A DNA stretch of 64,000 nt from assembly GCF_003590875.1 (NCBI RefSeq), contig NZ_QYUN01000003.1, forward strand, positions 186,001-250,000, in the 5' to 3' direction. The position numbers and the translations under genes were made by a program. This document shows positions 1 to 8,345 of this stretch, in pieces. The notes below the pieces were generated by a model that searched no databases, was not told the DNA's origin, and was given only the letters and a program-made list of their open reading frames with translations. This stretch comes from Noviherbaspirillum cavernae (lineage in GTDB: Bacteria; Pseudomonadota; Gammaproteobacteria; Burkholderiales; Burkholderiaceae_D). Within the stretch, counting starts at the first letter, position 1; each line of letters begins with the position of its first letter.

Positions 1-2105
1 ACTTTACGTCGAGCTATAACGAAGCAATTCTTGGAAAGAATGGTCTTTTGGGGATCGTCGGTGATGACCATAAAATGCGCGTCACGCGCATAGGTCACAC
101 CGTTCACTCCGCAAACGTGCACGCCTTTGTTTCGGTGCCGCGTTTTGCTCCACAAAAAAGCGGAAGCGCCGTCCTGAACGGCAATGAATGGTTCGCTGAC
201 AAACGCAGCCGGTACGTCGGGTGGCACGCCGTTGAGCGATATCCCCTTATTGCAATGGCCGGGCTGGACGCGCAGGACATGCTGACGCCTTACCGGGAAA
301 ATCGGGCCGCTGCAATCCGCACCGCGTTGGGAGCCACGCTGGCATTGGCAGTATTCACACTGATCGCGATGATACTTTCGCTACGCCTGGCCTGGAGGAA
401 GCATCAGCTGGAGATGACCCGCACTACCTATCGCATGGCCACGGAAGGAGGGAACGAGGGATTTTACATATCTCGTCCCATTCGGGATGTGCATGGGGCA
501 ATTGTGGACTTCATGACAATTGACTGCAACCAGCGAGGTGCAGAGCTTTTCCTTCATCGACGTGAAGAGCTGATCGGCAAGACGATTTCGACCCTCTATG
601 ACCGGACCCCATCTGACCGAATAATCAAATTGCTTTGCCTGGCCATGGAGGCCGGCTCGCATGAAACCGAGTTGGAAGTGCCTGGCGAAAGCCCGTTTAC
701 GGGCCGATGGGCACACCTGAAAGCCATCCGCTCCGACGGCGACCTTGCGGTAACACTACGCGACATCAGTGACACAAAAGCGCATGTCGCGGAACTTGAA
801 CGGCGCAGCAATGAAGATGCATTGACCGGCCTGCCGAATCGACATTGGGTCCAGACCTCGCTCCCGACGGCAATCGAACATGCGGCGGCAAACAATGACA
901 TGCTGGCGGCGCTGTTCATCGACCTGGACGGATTCAAGGCGGTCAACGACACGCTGGGCCATGAGGCGGGAGATGAGGTCTTGCGCAATGCAGCCCGGCG
1001 TTTGAAAGTTGCTGTTCGCCCTCATGACTGCGTGGCCCGTCTGGGCGGCGACGAGTTCGTGGTTATCCTCGAACGCATTGCGCAGAAGGCGGACGCCGCG
1101 CATGTCGCGGAACGCATACTGCATGCCTTCCAGGATGGTTTCCATCTTTTGCAGGGCGTGCACGCGATTGGAACATCGATCGGAATCAGCATTTTCCCGA
1201 CTGACGGAACAGACTCCGAAACATTGTTACGCAATGCCGACATTGCCATGTATTCGGTAAAAACCAGCGGAAAAAGGAACTACCGCTTTTATGATGAGAA
1301 GTTCCATGACGCCTTGCGTGCGCGTCTGGAGAGAGAAGCAGAGCTTCGGCATGCCATAGGGCATGACCAGTTGGTGATGCACTACCAGCCGCGTGTCGAT
1401 ATCTCGACTGGCACGACATCCAGCATGGAAGCACTGGTACGCTGGGCGCATCCATCAAGAGGGGTGCTAGAACCGCTCGAATTCATTCCGCTGGCAGAAG
1501 AGACCGGCCTTATCCTGGACCTGGGCGCGCTGGTGATCGACAAGGTGTGCGCCCAGCTGGCATGCTGGGCGCAACGGGGTCAGCAACTGGTACCTGTGTC
1601 CATCAATGTCTCTCCCCGTCAATTCAATGAGACGGACGTCGCCAAAATCCTTTCAACGTCTCTGGCACGCCACAACGTCGATCCGAGACTGATTGAAATC
1701 GAACTCACCGAATCGTCGATGATGGGAGACAGTCACGATGTTGCCAATGCGCTCACGGCAATCCAGAAAATGGGCATCAAACTGCTGGTCGATGACTTCG
1801 GAACTGGCTATTCATCGCTGTCACAGCTGCAACGGCTGGATTTTGATGTACTGAAAGTCGACCGCGCGTTTACATCCGGGCTGGAGAGAACCGGGGAAGG
1901 CAACGTGTTTTTCAAGGCCATCATCACCATGGCGCATGCACTCGGGATGCGGGTAGTGGCCGAGGGCGTTGAAACCCTCGAACAGATAAGAATACTCAAG
2001 TCGCTCAAGTGCGATGAGATTCAAGGGTTCTATATTTCAAGGCCATTGCCCCCGTCCGACACGCAACCCATTCTGCCCAGGTGGTTTTTCCCGTCGACAG
2101 CGTGA
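1..2105 (+). CDS. Membrane-anchored diguanylate cyclase/phosphodiesterase (PAS-GGDEF-EAL), 5' partial
   Basis: This gene is cut by the window edge: the frame is open upstream of a possible TTG at 48, and the residues there (YNEAILGKNGLLGIVGDD) resemble the end of a periplasmic dCache sensor domain. Counting from 48, a membrane helix lies near residues 92-115, a PAS-like region near 125-245, GGDEF near 250-415 and EAL near 430-680. The cyclase motif GGDEF is intact and is preceded five residues upstream by RPHD, the RxxD inhibitory site. The phosphodiesterase keeps EALVRW, the IELTES glutamate, DDFGTG, LKVD and EGVE, so both activities look possible. The role is turnover of cyclic di-GMP in response to an extracytoplasmic signal; the ligand is not predictable. 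Confidence 0.95.
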   Translation, partial: FTSSYNEAILGKNGLLGIVGDDHKMRVTRIGHTVHSANVHAFVSVPRFAPQKSGSAVLNGNEWFADKRSRYVGWHAVERYPLIAMAGLDAQDMLTPYRENRAAAIRTALGATLALAVFTLIAMILSLRLAWRKHQLEMTRTTYRMATEGGNEGFYISRPIRDVHGAIVDFMTIDCNQRGAELFLHRREELIGKTISTLYDRTPSDRIIKLLCLAMEAGSHETELEVPGESPFTGRWAHLKAIRSDGDLAVTLRDISDTKAHVAELERRSNEDALTGLPNRHWVQTSLPTAIEHAAANNDMLAALFIDLDGFKAVNDTLGHEAGDEVLRNAARRLKVAVRPHDCVARLGGDEFVVILERIAQKADAAHVAERILHAFQDGFHLLQGVHAIGTSIGISIFPTDGTDSETLLRNADIAMYSVKTSGKRNYRFYDEKFHDALRARLEREAELRHAIGHDQLVMHYQPRVDISTGTTSSMEALVRWAHPSRGVLEPLEFIPLAEETGLILDLGALVIDKVCAQLACWAQRGQQLVPVSINVSPRQFNETDVAKILSTSLARHNVDPRLIEIELTESSMMGDSHDVANALTAIQKMGIKLLVDDFGTGYSSLSQLQRLDFDVLKVDRAFTSGLERTGEGNVFFKAIITMAHALGMRVVAEGVETLEQIRILKSLKCDEIQGFYISRPLPPSDTQPILPRWFFPSTA

Positions 2106-2130
2106 CGCTTGCGAACCATCCGTCATTGAA

Positions 2131-2293
2131 CTAGTGTCCCGAGTTGGAAATTCGCTGCATAAAAGATGACGAGAATCGCACCGATACCGCGTCAAAAATG
2201 CGCGCAAGGCCTCGGCCTTGCTGCGCTTTTTTCCTTGTCTCGTCGCGATTTCATCACTTTTATTCGCAACGAATTTCGAACTCGGGACACTAG
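2131..2293. repeat. Palindromic MITE-like element with central terminator
   Basis: The two ends, starting CTAGTGTCCCGAGTT and finishing AACTCGGGACACTAG, are inverted copies, and the similarity continues imperfectly for about 55 bases inward on each side. CTAG sits at both outer ends and could be a target duplication or part of the repeat. The centre (about 2200-2226) is a GC-rich hairpin followed by six T at 2227-2232, so it would also act as a rho-independent terminator for the GGDEF-EAL gene ending at 2105. It is 163 bp and has no coding capacity. I infer a non-autonomous insertion element; no other copy was noticed in the window. Confidence 0.7.
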
Positions 2294-2383
2294 GACCAGG
2301 CATCCGCATGTGGAAACATGAATTGCTCATGCAATTGCCTTCATGGCCGATGAATGAAGTGAACGGGCTCTTGCCCGCCCGTT

Positions 2384-2692
2384 TCACTCCGGCTTCCGGA
2401 TAACCGCATACGCCGCATCAAACGCCTCGTCAAACGATGCATACGAATTGCCGTGCGCATTGAATCCGCCTTCCGATTCGGGCAGCGACTGCACGTATGT
2501 CCTGAAGCGGCGATAGCGTTCGGCATCCTGGCGCAGCGTGGATTCGGCCTGCTCGAACTCCATGATTCTCCGGTGCTGAAGTTCCGCCTTTGCCTGCAGC
2601 TGTTCGATCGCCTGCGCGGCTTTCTCCACCATGGCCAGCAGCTTTGCCAGACTGTCGTGGCGTTCGCTTTCCTGTTGTTTTGATTGTTCCAT
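2384..2692 (-). CDS. Small coiled-coil protein of unknown function
   Basis: A 102-residue protein starting at an ATG preceded by GGGAG at good spacing. Residues 5-70 are rich in E, Q, K, A and L with heptad-like spacing and should form a continuous coiled coil; the C-terminal third is less charged (GNSYASFDEAFDAAYAVI). There is no signal peptide or membrane segment, so it is predicted cytoplasmic. It lies downstream of another short coiled-coil ORF (2800-2964) on the same strand and may be co-transcribed. I do not recognise the family. Coding potential is supported by the ribosome binding site and the helical periodicity only. Confidence 0.6.
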   Translation of the reverse strand: MEQSKQQESERHDSLAKLLAMVEKAAQAIEQLQAKAELQHRRIMEFEQAESTLRQDAERYRRFRTYVQSLPESEGGFNAHGNSYASFDEAFDAAYAVIRKPE

Positions 2693-2799
2693 CGGACTCC
2701 CATTCCGATCCGTTCACGGGCCGCGCCGGTAAAAACCGGGCACGGGTCCGCGAGAACGGGCAACTACGGCGCGTTGCAATTCTTGTTTGAAAATGCGGA

Positions 2800-2964
2800 T
2801 CAGCTCGCCAGCCGCTGCTCCAGCTGTGCCGCCAGCACGTTCAGCATACGCAACCTCGCGTGATCCGTGTAGTAACTGTCTGTCAGTGGAGATTCTGTCG
2901 ATCTTTTGAGCGTTTCGATTTCGGCGAGCATCTTCCTCAACTTCAGCCGGTAATACCATTTCAT
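2800..2964 (-). CDS. Very small basic helical protein (54 aa), unknown function
   Basis: This short ORF begins MKWYYRLKLRKMLAE and ends LAAQLEQRLAS. Two ATG codons lie two codons apart; AAGGGG directly abuts the first (2970) and is six bases from the second (2964), so the second is the likely start. The N-terminus is aromatic and basic (KWYYRLKLRK), which suggests association with membrane or nucleic acid, and the rest is an amphipathic helix. It precedes the 102-residue coiled-coil gene on the same strand with a gap of about 107 bp. No family is recognised. Confidence 0.55.
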   Translation of the reverse strand: MKWYYRLKLRKMLAEIETLKRSTESPLTDSYYTDHARLRMLNVLAAQLEQRLAS

Positions 2965-3058
2965 TGTCATCCCCTTGGAACTAAAACACTTGCAACATTT
3001 GCTCTAGATCGTCAATTCGGTAATTAGTTCCACACAAGAAACAAATGATTTTGCGGCG

Positions 3059-3089
3059 CGCTGCGGCAGGCGTCACACCTGCCGCAGCG
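3059..3089. other. Perfect 12-bp stem-loop in the intergenic region
   Basis: CGCTGCGGCAGG and CCTGCCGCAGCG form a perfect stem with a 7-base loop (CGTCACA). It lies between the small minus-strand gene starting at 2964 and the SPW gene starting at 3201. Neither strand has a T run after it, so it is either an mRNA leader structure or a protein site rather than a classic terminator. Confidence 0.5.
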
Positions 3090-3200
3090 AGGCGGCGCTG
3101 CCGCTGAACGGCGGCCTGATGCACATCCTGGAACATTTCCATTTTTGAAATATCTAATGTTCAGGAAGGCAAGGGGGCGCATACGTAAAGGAGCAAGGAT

Positions 3201-3575
3201 ATGGACGCGAAAATGACAACCAGGCGATGGCAAGACTGGGGCAACTTGTTGCTTGGAGCATGGCTGTTTGTATCCCCTTGGGTAATGCTGTATCCGGCTG
3301 ATGTACCGAGTGCGATGTGGAACGCCTACATTCTCGGCAGCGCGATCGTGGTGTTTGCGATCATCGCAATATACTTGCCGCGCGCATGGGAAGAAGGCTT
3401 GAACATGCTGTTTGGCCTCTGGCTCGTCATTTCTCCCTGGGTGCTGGGATTCTCCATGTACAGGGACATCACGGCAAATGCGGTAATCGTCGGCGTGTTT
3501 GTGGCGGCACTCGCTGCATGGGCGATGACGCATGACAAGGAGTTCGCCGCATGGCGGCAAAAGCTGCATGTCTGA
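3201..3575 (+). CDS. SPW-repeat membrane protein
   Basis: A 124-residue integral membrane protein with two copies of the SPW motif, SPWVMLY near residue 25 and SPWVLGF near residue 80, each followed by a hydrophobic segment. Four membrane helices are predicted. This is the SPW-repeat family, known from sequence but without an assigned biochemical role. The start ATG at 3201 has AAAGGAG upstream. It stands alone on the plus strand and a strong terminator follows at 3688-3723, so it is probably monocistronic. Confidence 0.88.
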   Translation: MDAKMTTRRWQDWGNLLLGAWLFVSPWVMLYPADVPSAMWNAYILGSAIVVFAIIAIYLPRAWEEGLNMLFGLWLVISPWVLGFSMYRDITANAVIVGVFVAALAAWAMTHDKEFAAWRQKLHV

Positions 3576-3687
3576 CTGGAGCGACGACACAGGCGGCATG
3601 AGGATGCGCCGCAGGAGCATCAAGGCGCATCAGGATGCAGCCGGGAGCCGCTGAAGCGGTCCGCCCGCCGCAACGAGCGGTGCGACT

Positions 3688-3723
3688 ATCCCGCCGGTAG
3701 AGATACCGCTGCGGGATTTTTTT
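3688..3723 (+). terminator. Rho-independent terminator after the SPW gene
   Basis: ATCCCGC-CGGTA pairs with TACCG-GCGGGAT (two unpaired bases on the right arm), followed by an uninterrupted T run at 3717-3723. It is about 110 bp past the SPW stop codon. Confidence 0.8.
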
Positions 3724-3754
3724 ATGCTCCCGTTTATCGGCAAAAATCGGCAAC

Positions 3755-3780
3755 AAAAAAGCCGTGCATCGCTGCACGGC
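3755..3780 (-). terminator. Rho-independent terminator of the Hsp20 gene
   Basis: GCCGTGCA and TGCACGGC form a perfect 8-bp stem with a 4-base loop; read on the minus strand it ends in six T. It lies 30 bp past the Hsp20 stop codon, facing the plus-strand terminator at 3688-3723. Confidence 0.85.
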
Positions 3781-3809
3781 TCTCTGGCCGCATGCCGACG
3801 GCATGACGA

Positions 3810-4289
3810 CTATTGCACGGTAAGCTTTTTCGCCTCCGTCGCGCGCTTCTTCGGCAGGGACAGCATCAGGATGCCGTTCTCCAGCCGGGCCTGGGCGGCG
3901 CTCTCGTCCACTTCCGAGGGCAGCGTGAAGCTGCGTGCGAAATGCCGCGTTATGCGTTCCGCATAGACGATGCTCTCGCCCTCTTTTTGCGCCGACTCGC
4001 GTTTGGCTTCGCCTTCGATCGAGACGCGCTGATTCTCGACCGCGACCTTGATGTCTTCCTTCTTGACGCCGGGCATTTCCGCCTCGACCTCGAACGACTT
4101 GTCGTTTTCCGTGACTGTCAGCCGCGGGCTGGCGATGTCGTCCGCACCCTGCCGCGACAACGCGGAATACGGCGAACCTGGCGCAAGGAAATCCTCAAAC
4201 ATGTTTTCAACCATCCGTCCGAAGGAATCGTCCATCGACGCGGGACGGTACGTTGAAAGCGGTGAAGCATGACGTCTGATGATGTTCAT
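3810..4289 (-). CDS. Hsp20/alpha-crystallin small heat shock protein
   Basis: A 159-residue small heat shock protein that would bind unfolding clients in the cytoplasm and hold them for DnaK refolding. A variable N-terminus (about 1-50) precedes the alpha-crystallin domain (about 50-150), which starts with SPRLTVTENDKSFEVEAEMPGVKKEDIKV-like sequence and ends with the conserved ARLENGILMLSLPKK strand. The start has AAAGGAGG upstream. A promoter with a TTGAAA -35 lies 57-84 bp upstream of the start codon and a terminator follows the gene. A second, divergent Hsp20 is present at 35.8 kb, so the organism has at least two types. Confidence 0.95.
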   Translation of the reverse strand: MNIIRRHASPLSTYRPASMDDSFGRMVENMFEDFLAPGSPYSALSRQGADDIASPRLTVTENDKSFEVEAEMPGVKKEDIKVAVENQRVSIEGEAKRESAQKEGESIVYAERITRHFARSFTLPSEVDESAAQARLENGILMLSLPKKRATEAKKLTVQ

Positions 4290-4345
4290 GACCGCCTCCT
4301 TTCACTGTCTTTCATCACATCGGGCTCATCTCGCCCCATGCTTTC

Positions 4346-4373
4346 TTTATAGCCTTCCAGACAGCGATTTCAA
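4346..4373 (-). promoter_or_regulatory. Candidate promoter of hsp20
   Basis: On the minus strand TTGAAA and TATAAA are separated by 16 bp. The -35 is embedded in CTTGAAA, which also matches the heat-shock sigma-32 -35 hexamer, but the -10 does not match CCCCAT. Position relative to the start codon is suitable. Sigma-32 control is inference. Confidence 0.5.
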
Positions 4374-4604
4374 GAGTGCGGCTGCGCGTGCAGGCTGCCG
4401 AAGCAGCTCGCCGTGCGGATCTACGTAGAGGCATTCGCATGACTTCAATATTTGAATGCAATCTTGATAACCCTGCGACGCGATCCTGTTCATTATTCAG
4501 CGTGCCGCTGCGGCGAGTTGCTGCACTCCTGCGGCCCGGCTTGCGTGCCGCATGCGCATGACGCAACGCAGCATGCGCACTTCTTGATTTTCGCGAATCG
4601 TTCA

Positions 4605-4628
4605 GCTATTGTACAAACGTTCAATAGC
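4605..4628 (+). promoter_or_regulatory. Candidate operator of the SorC-type regulator
   Basis: GCTATTG and CAATAGC form a 7-bp dyad with a 10-base spacer, 26 bp upstream of the chosen regulator start at 4654. SorC/DeoR-type sugar regulators bind such dyads near their own promoters, so autoregulation is plausible. Confidence 0.45.
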
Positions 4629-4653
4629 CGTGATCATCTGTTCAAAGCATGCA

Positions 4654-5664
4654 ATGACCAACATGGATCGCCAGGAAACCGCCCTCGCCGCTGTGCGCGT
4701 GGCGCGCCTTTACTACTTTCAGGAGATGACGACCGCCGTCATTGCGGAAGAGATGGGAACGTCCAGGGCAACGGTGTCGCGCCTGCTGTCGTACGCAAAG
4801 GAAAAAGGCCTGGTCGAGATCCGCGTGCACGATCCGAGCGAGCAATCCGGCTCGCTGGGAGAAGCGATCAAGGAACACTATCAACTGCGCTCGATTCAGG
4901 TCGTTCCGGTGTCCGACACGGCCAGCGAACAGGAGAAACTGCAGCGCGTCGCCGCGCATGCCGCCGCCTACCTCAATACCCTGGTTGTGCCTTCGTCGGT
5001 GCTGGGTCTGGCATGGGGAAACACGGTTGCCGCCATTGCCGACAACCTGATGCCCAAGCATGTGCATGCCATCGACGTGGTGCAGTTGAACGGTTCCGCC
5101 ACCGGCCTCGATATCGTCAACACATTCGGCGAATCGATCGTGTCGCGCTTTGCGCAGAACTACGGCGGCAGAGCGCACAGCTTTCCGGTTCCGGCGTTCT
5201 TTGACTATGCAGAAACCCGTGCGGCGCTGTGGCGGGAACGCAGCATCAAGTCCATCCGCAGCCTGCAGGACAACGCATCGATCCTGCTGTTCAGCATCGG
5301 CGCAATGGAAACCAGCAGCCACATCTATACCGGCGGCTACCTGGACAAGAAGGACCTGCAGGACATCCGCAAGGACGGCGTGGTCGGCGATATCGCAACG
5401 ATGTTCTTCCGCGGCGACGGCAGCTGGCGCGACATCACGCTGAACGCACGCAGCAGCGGCCCCGATCTGAACCGCTTTCAACGCGCGGACCACTCGATCT
5501 GCGTGGTGTCAGGCAAGGGCAAGATCCCCGGTCTGCAGGCGGCGCTCCTGGGCGGTTTCATCAACGAGCTGGTCATCGACGAACCGACCGCGCGACTCCT
5601 CATTGGCGACATCGGCATGGCGCGGCCGGTCGCGGAAAAGAAACGACGCAAGAATACAAGATGA
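4654..5664 (+). CDS. SorC-family sugar-binding transcriptional regulator
   Basis: A 336-residue regulator with an N-terminal helix-turn-helix (about 10-60; TTAVIAEEMGTSRATVSRLL) and a C-terminal SorC sugar-phosphate binding domain (about 65-330; VLGLAWGNTVAAI and the GGYLDKKDL region). This family binds phosphorylated sugars or polyols. I place the start at the ATG at 4654 because the frame upstream runs through the dyad at 4605-4628; an earlier TTG at 4609 and a later ATG at 4663 are alternatives. It overlaps the glpD start by ATGA and so probably controls the downstream glycerol-phosphate operon, where E. coli would use GlpR and PhoB. The effector is likely glycerol 3-phosphate or a related compound (inference). 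Confidence 0.9.
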   Translation: MTNMDRQETALAAVRVARLYYFQEMTTAVIAEEMGTSRATVSRLLSYAKEKGLVEIRVHDPSEQSGSLGEAIKEHYQLRSIQVVPVSDTASEQEKLQRVAAHAAAYLNTLVVPSSVLGLAWGNTVAAIADNLMPKHVHAIDVVQLNGSATGLDIVNTFGESIVSRFAQNYGGRAHSFPVPAFFDYAETRAALWRERSIKSIRSLQDNASILLFSIGAMETSSHIYTGGYLDKKDLQDIRKDGVVGDIATMFFRGDGSWRDITLNARSSGPDLNRFQRADHSICVVSGKGKIPGLQAALLGGFINELVIDEPTARLLIGDIGMARPVAEKKRRKNTR

Positions 5665-7235
5665 CCAAGATGACAAACACGGCTACTTACGATCTGTTGA
5701 TCATCGGCGGCGGCATCAATGGCGCCGGCATCGCCCGCGATGCGGCAGGCCGCGGCCTGTCCGTGGCGCTGTGCGAGCAGAACGACTTCGCGGGCGCGAC
5801 CTCGTCCGCCAGCACCAAGCTGATTCACGGCGGCCTGCGCTATCTGGAGTATTACGAGTTCCGCCTGGTGTCCGAGGCGCTGGCCGAGCGCGAACACCTG
5901 CTCGATATCGCGCCGCACATTTCCTGGCCCCTGCGTTTCATCATGCCGCACGTCAAAGGCCTGCGTCCGCGCTGGATGATCCGGCTCGGCCTGTGGCTGT
6001 ACGATCACATCGGCGGGCGCATCAGCCTACCGCATTCGCAGGCGGTGGACCTGAACCGGCTGCCCGCATCCAGCGGTCTGCGCCATGACATCGCCCGAGG
6101 TTTTGCCTACTCCGATGCATGGGTGGATGATGCGCGGCTGGTGATCCTCAATCTGCTCAGTGCCCAGGAACATGGCGCCGACATCCTTGCGCGCACCCGG
6201 CTCGCTGCCGCCGAGCGTGCGGACGGGGCGTGGCGGTGCGTACTGGAAAACACGCTCACTCATGCGCAGCAGACGGTCACCGCACGGGCGATTGTCAATG
6301 CGACCGGCCCCTGGGTCGCGACGATGGATCGCCTGCTGAATCCTGCGCCGAAGTCGGCATCGGGACATGCCGCGGTCAAGCTGGTGCGCGGCAGCCATAT
6401 CGTCGTGCCGCGATTGTTCGCCGGCGAACATGCATACATCCTGCAGAACGACGACCGGCGCATCGTCTTCATGATCCCCTACGAGGAGCGCTACACGCTG
6501 ATCGGCACCACCGATGTGCCGCAGGAAAACATGGACAAGGGCGCGCGCATCAGCGCGGACGAGGAGGCCTACCTGCTGCGCGCCGTCAATGCCTACCTGG
6601 AGAAGCCGATCGCCGGCGGCGATATCGTCTGGCGATATGCCGGCGTGCGGCCGCTGTTCGATGACGAATCCGACAATCCTTCGGCCGTCACGCGCGACTA
6701 CACGCTCGTCCTTCAGGATGAACAGAATATTCCGTGCGTGTCCATCTATGGCGGAAAGATCACGACCTACCGCCGCCTGGCCGAATCCGTGCTCGACAAG
6801 CTCGCACCATGGACGAGCACCCGCCGCGGATCGTGGACGAAACAGGAGCCGCTGCCCGGCGGGAATTTCAAGCGCGCCGACCGCGCAAAGGAAGTCACAC
6901 GCCTGCAAGAAAAGTTTGGCAAACTTGCGCCACGCTTCCTCGGACAGCTGTTTTCCCGTCACGGATTGAATGCATACAACATCTTGAGAGAAGCGCAAAC
7001 CCATGAGGAGCTGGGGCGCGATTTCGGCGGCGGCCTGACACAGCGCGAGGTCGATTACCTGGTGCTGCACGAATGGGCGCACAGCGCCGACGACATTCTC
7101 TGGCGGCGCACCAAGTGCGGCCTGCACATGAGCGAGCAGCAAAGATCCGCATTCGCCGAATATTTCGCTGCGCGCGGCACGCGTGCTGCGGCCGACGGCG
7201 CAGCGGACCGGACTCAACATCCAATCACAAATTAA
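5661..7235 (+). CDS. glpD: Aerobic glycerol-3-phosphate dehydrogenase
   Basis: A 524-residue FAD-dependent dehydrogenase that oxidises sn-glycerol 3-phosphate to dihydroxyacetone phosphate and passes electrons to quinone at the inner membrane. The N-terminus has the dinucleotide motif LLIIGGGINGAGIARDAA and the family signature SSASTKLIHGGLRYLE; IGTTDVPQ and YGGKITTYRRLAE follow, and a C-terminal DAO_C domain (about 395-510) completes the usual length. The start ATG overlaps the stop of the SorC regulator, so the two are translationally coupled. It is followed after 9 bp by ugpC, linking import of glycerol phosphate with its oxidation. Confidence 0.97.
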   Translation: MTKMTNTATYDLLIIGGGINGAGIARDAAGRGLSVALCEQNDFAGATSSASTKLIHGGLRYLEYYEFRLVSEALAEREHLLDIAPHISWPLRFIMPHVKGLRPRWMIRLGLWLYDHIGGRISLPHSQAVDLNRLPASSGLRHDIARGFAYSDAWVDDARLVILNLLSAQEHGADILARTRLAAAERADGAWRCVLENTLTHAQQTVTARAIVNATGPWVATMDRLLNPAPKSASGHAAVKLVRGSHIVVPRLFAGEHAYILQNDDRRIVFMIPYEERYTLIGTTDVPQENMDKGARISADEEAYLLRAVNAYLEKPIAGGDIVWRYAGVRPLFDDESDNPSAVTRDYTLVLQDEQNIPCVSIYGGKITTYRRLAESVLDKLAPWTSTRRGSWTKQEPLPGGNFKRADRAKEVTRLQEKFGKLAPRFLGQLFSRHGLNAYNILREAQTHEELGRDFGGGLTQREVDYLVLHEWAHSADDILWRRTKCGLHMSEQQRSAFAEYFAARGTRAAADGAADRTQHPITN

Positions 7236-7244
7236 AGGACTGCG

Positions 7245-8297
7245 ATGGCAGCAATTTCGCTACAAGGCATCACAAAGAACTGGGGAGAGGCGCAAGCCGT
7301 CAAGGGCATCGACTTCGAGGTCAAATCGGGCGACTTCACGGTGCTGCTCGGCCCGTCCGGCTGCGGCAAGTCGACCACGCTGCGCCTGATCGCCGGCCTT
7401 GACACGCCGTCCACGGGCAACATCCGCATCGGCGAGCGCGACGTCACGAACCTGCCGCCGGCGCAACGCAAGATCGCGATGGTCTTCCAGTCGTATGCCC
7501 TGTTTCCGCATCTGAATGTGCGCGACAACATCCTGTTCGGCGTGCGCGTGCGCAAGGAACCCAGCAAGCATTTCGAAACCCGGCTCAAGCGCGTTTCCGA
7601 CATTCTCGGTCTGAGCCACCTGCTCGACCGGCGTCCCGGCCAGCTCTCCGGCGGCCAGCAGCAGCGCGTCGCGCTGGGCCGGGCCATCATCGCCGAGACG
7701 CCGGTGTGCCTGATGGACGAACCGCTTTCCAATCTCGATGCGCAGCTGCGCCAGGAAATGCGTCGCGAAATCCGCGCATTGCAGCAGCAGCTGGGCATGA
7801 CGATGATCTACGTCACGCATGACCAGACCGAAGCGATGAGCATGGCCGACCAGGTCATCCTGCTGCGCGACGGCCGCATCGAGCAGAACGCACCGCCCGG
7901 CGAACTGTATGCGCAGCCGGCGTCGATCTTCGCCGCGCGCTTTATCGGCACGCCGCCGATGAACATCCTGCCATTGAGCGCCACCCCGGCCGGCATGGTG
8001 ATCGACGGCAGCAACGGCCCGGCCGTCCTGCCGCACAACGCCGCCGAGGAATGGCAGCTCGGCGTGCGGCCCGAACATATCCGCCTCGTCGAGCGGGGCA
8101 TCCCCGCCGTCGTCGAGAACATCGAATATTTTGGCGCCGACACCATCGTCGGCGCCAGAGTAGGCAACGCACCGCTGCTGATACGAGTGCCGGGTCAACT
8201 GGCACTGGATGCAGGCAACACGGTTCAACTCGGCTGGGATGAGTCGAACCAGTATTTCTTCGACAAGAAGACAGGCTTGCGGCGTCACCTGGCCTAG
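7245..8297 (+). CDS. ugpC: sn-Glycerol-3-phosphate ABC transporter ATP-binding protein
   Basis: A 350-residue ATPase of the MalK/UgpC type. Walker A is GPSGCGKST, the signature is LSGGQQQR, Walker B is CLMDEPLSNLD and the switch histidine is in YVTHDQTEA. The C-terminal part (about 235-350) is a TOBE regulatory domain. It energises uptake through UgpA and UgpE. The frame starts 9 bp after glpD and is preceded by AAAGGA. The role as Ugp rather than a generic sugar ATPase rests on the neighbours (glpD and matching permeases). Confidence 0.93.
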   Translation: MAAISLQGITKNWGEAQAVKGIDFEVKSGDFTVLLGPSGCGKSTTLRLIAGLDTPSTGNIRIGERDVTNLPPAQRKIAMVFQSYALFPHLNVRDNILFGVRVRKEPSKHFETRLKRVSDILGLSHLLDRRPGQLSGGQQQRVALGRAIIAETPVCLMDEPLSNLDAQLRQEMRREIRALQQQLGMTMIYVTHDQTEAMSMADQVILLRDGRIEQNAPPGELYAQPASIFAARFIGTPPMNILPLSATPAGMVIDGSNGPAVLPHNAAEEWQLGVRPEHIRLVERGIPAVVENIEYFGADTIVGARVGNAPLLIRVPGQLALDAGNTVQLGWDESNQYFFDKKTGLRRHLA

Positions 8298-8345
8298 ACC
8301 CGCAGGCCGGAAAATTGAAGCGAATCATCAACCGAGGAGACTAGC

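Noticed and set aside
5229..5660. Upstream extension of the glpD frame inside the SorC gene
   Set aside because: Out of frame with the regulator and not GlpD-like; the ATG at 5661 matches the family N-terminus.
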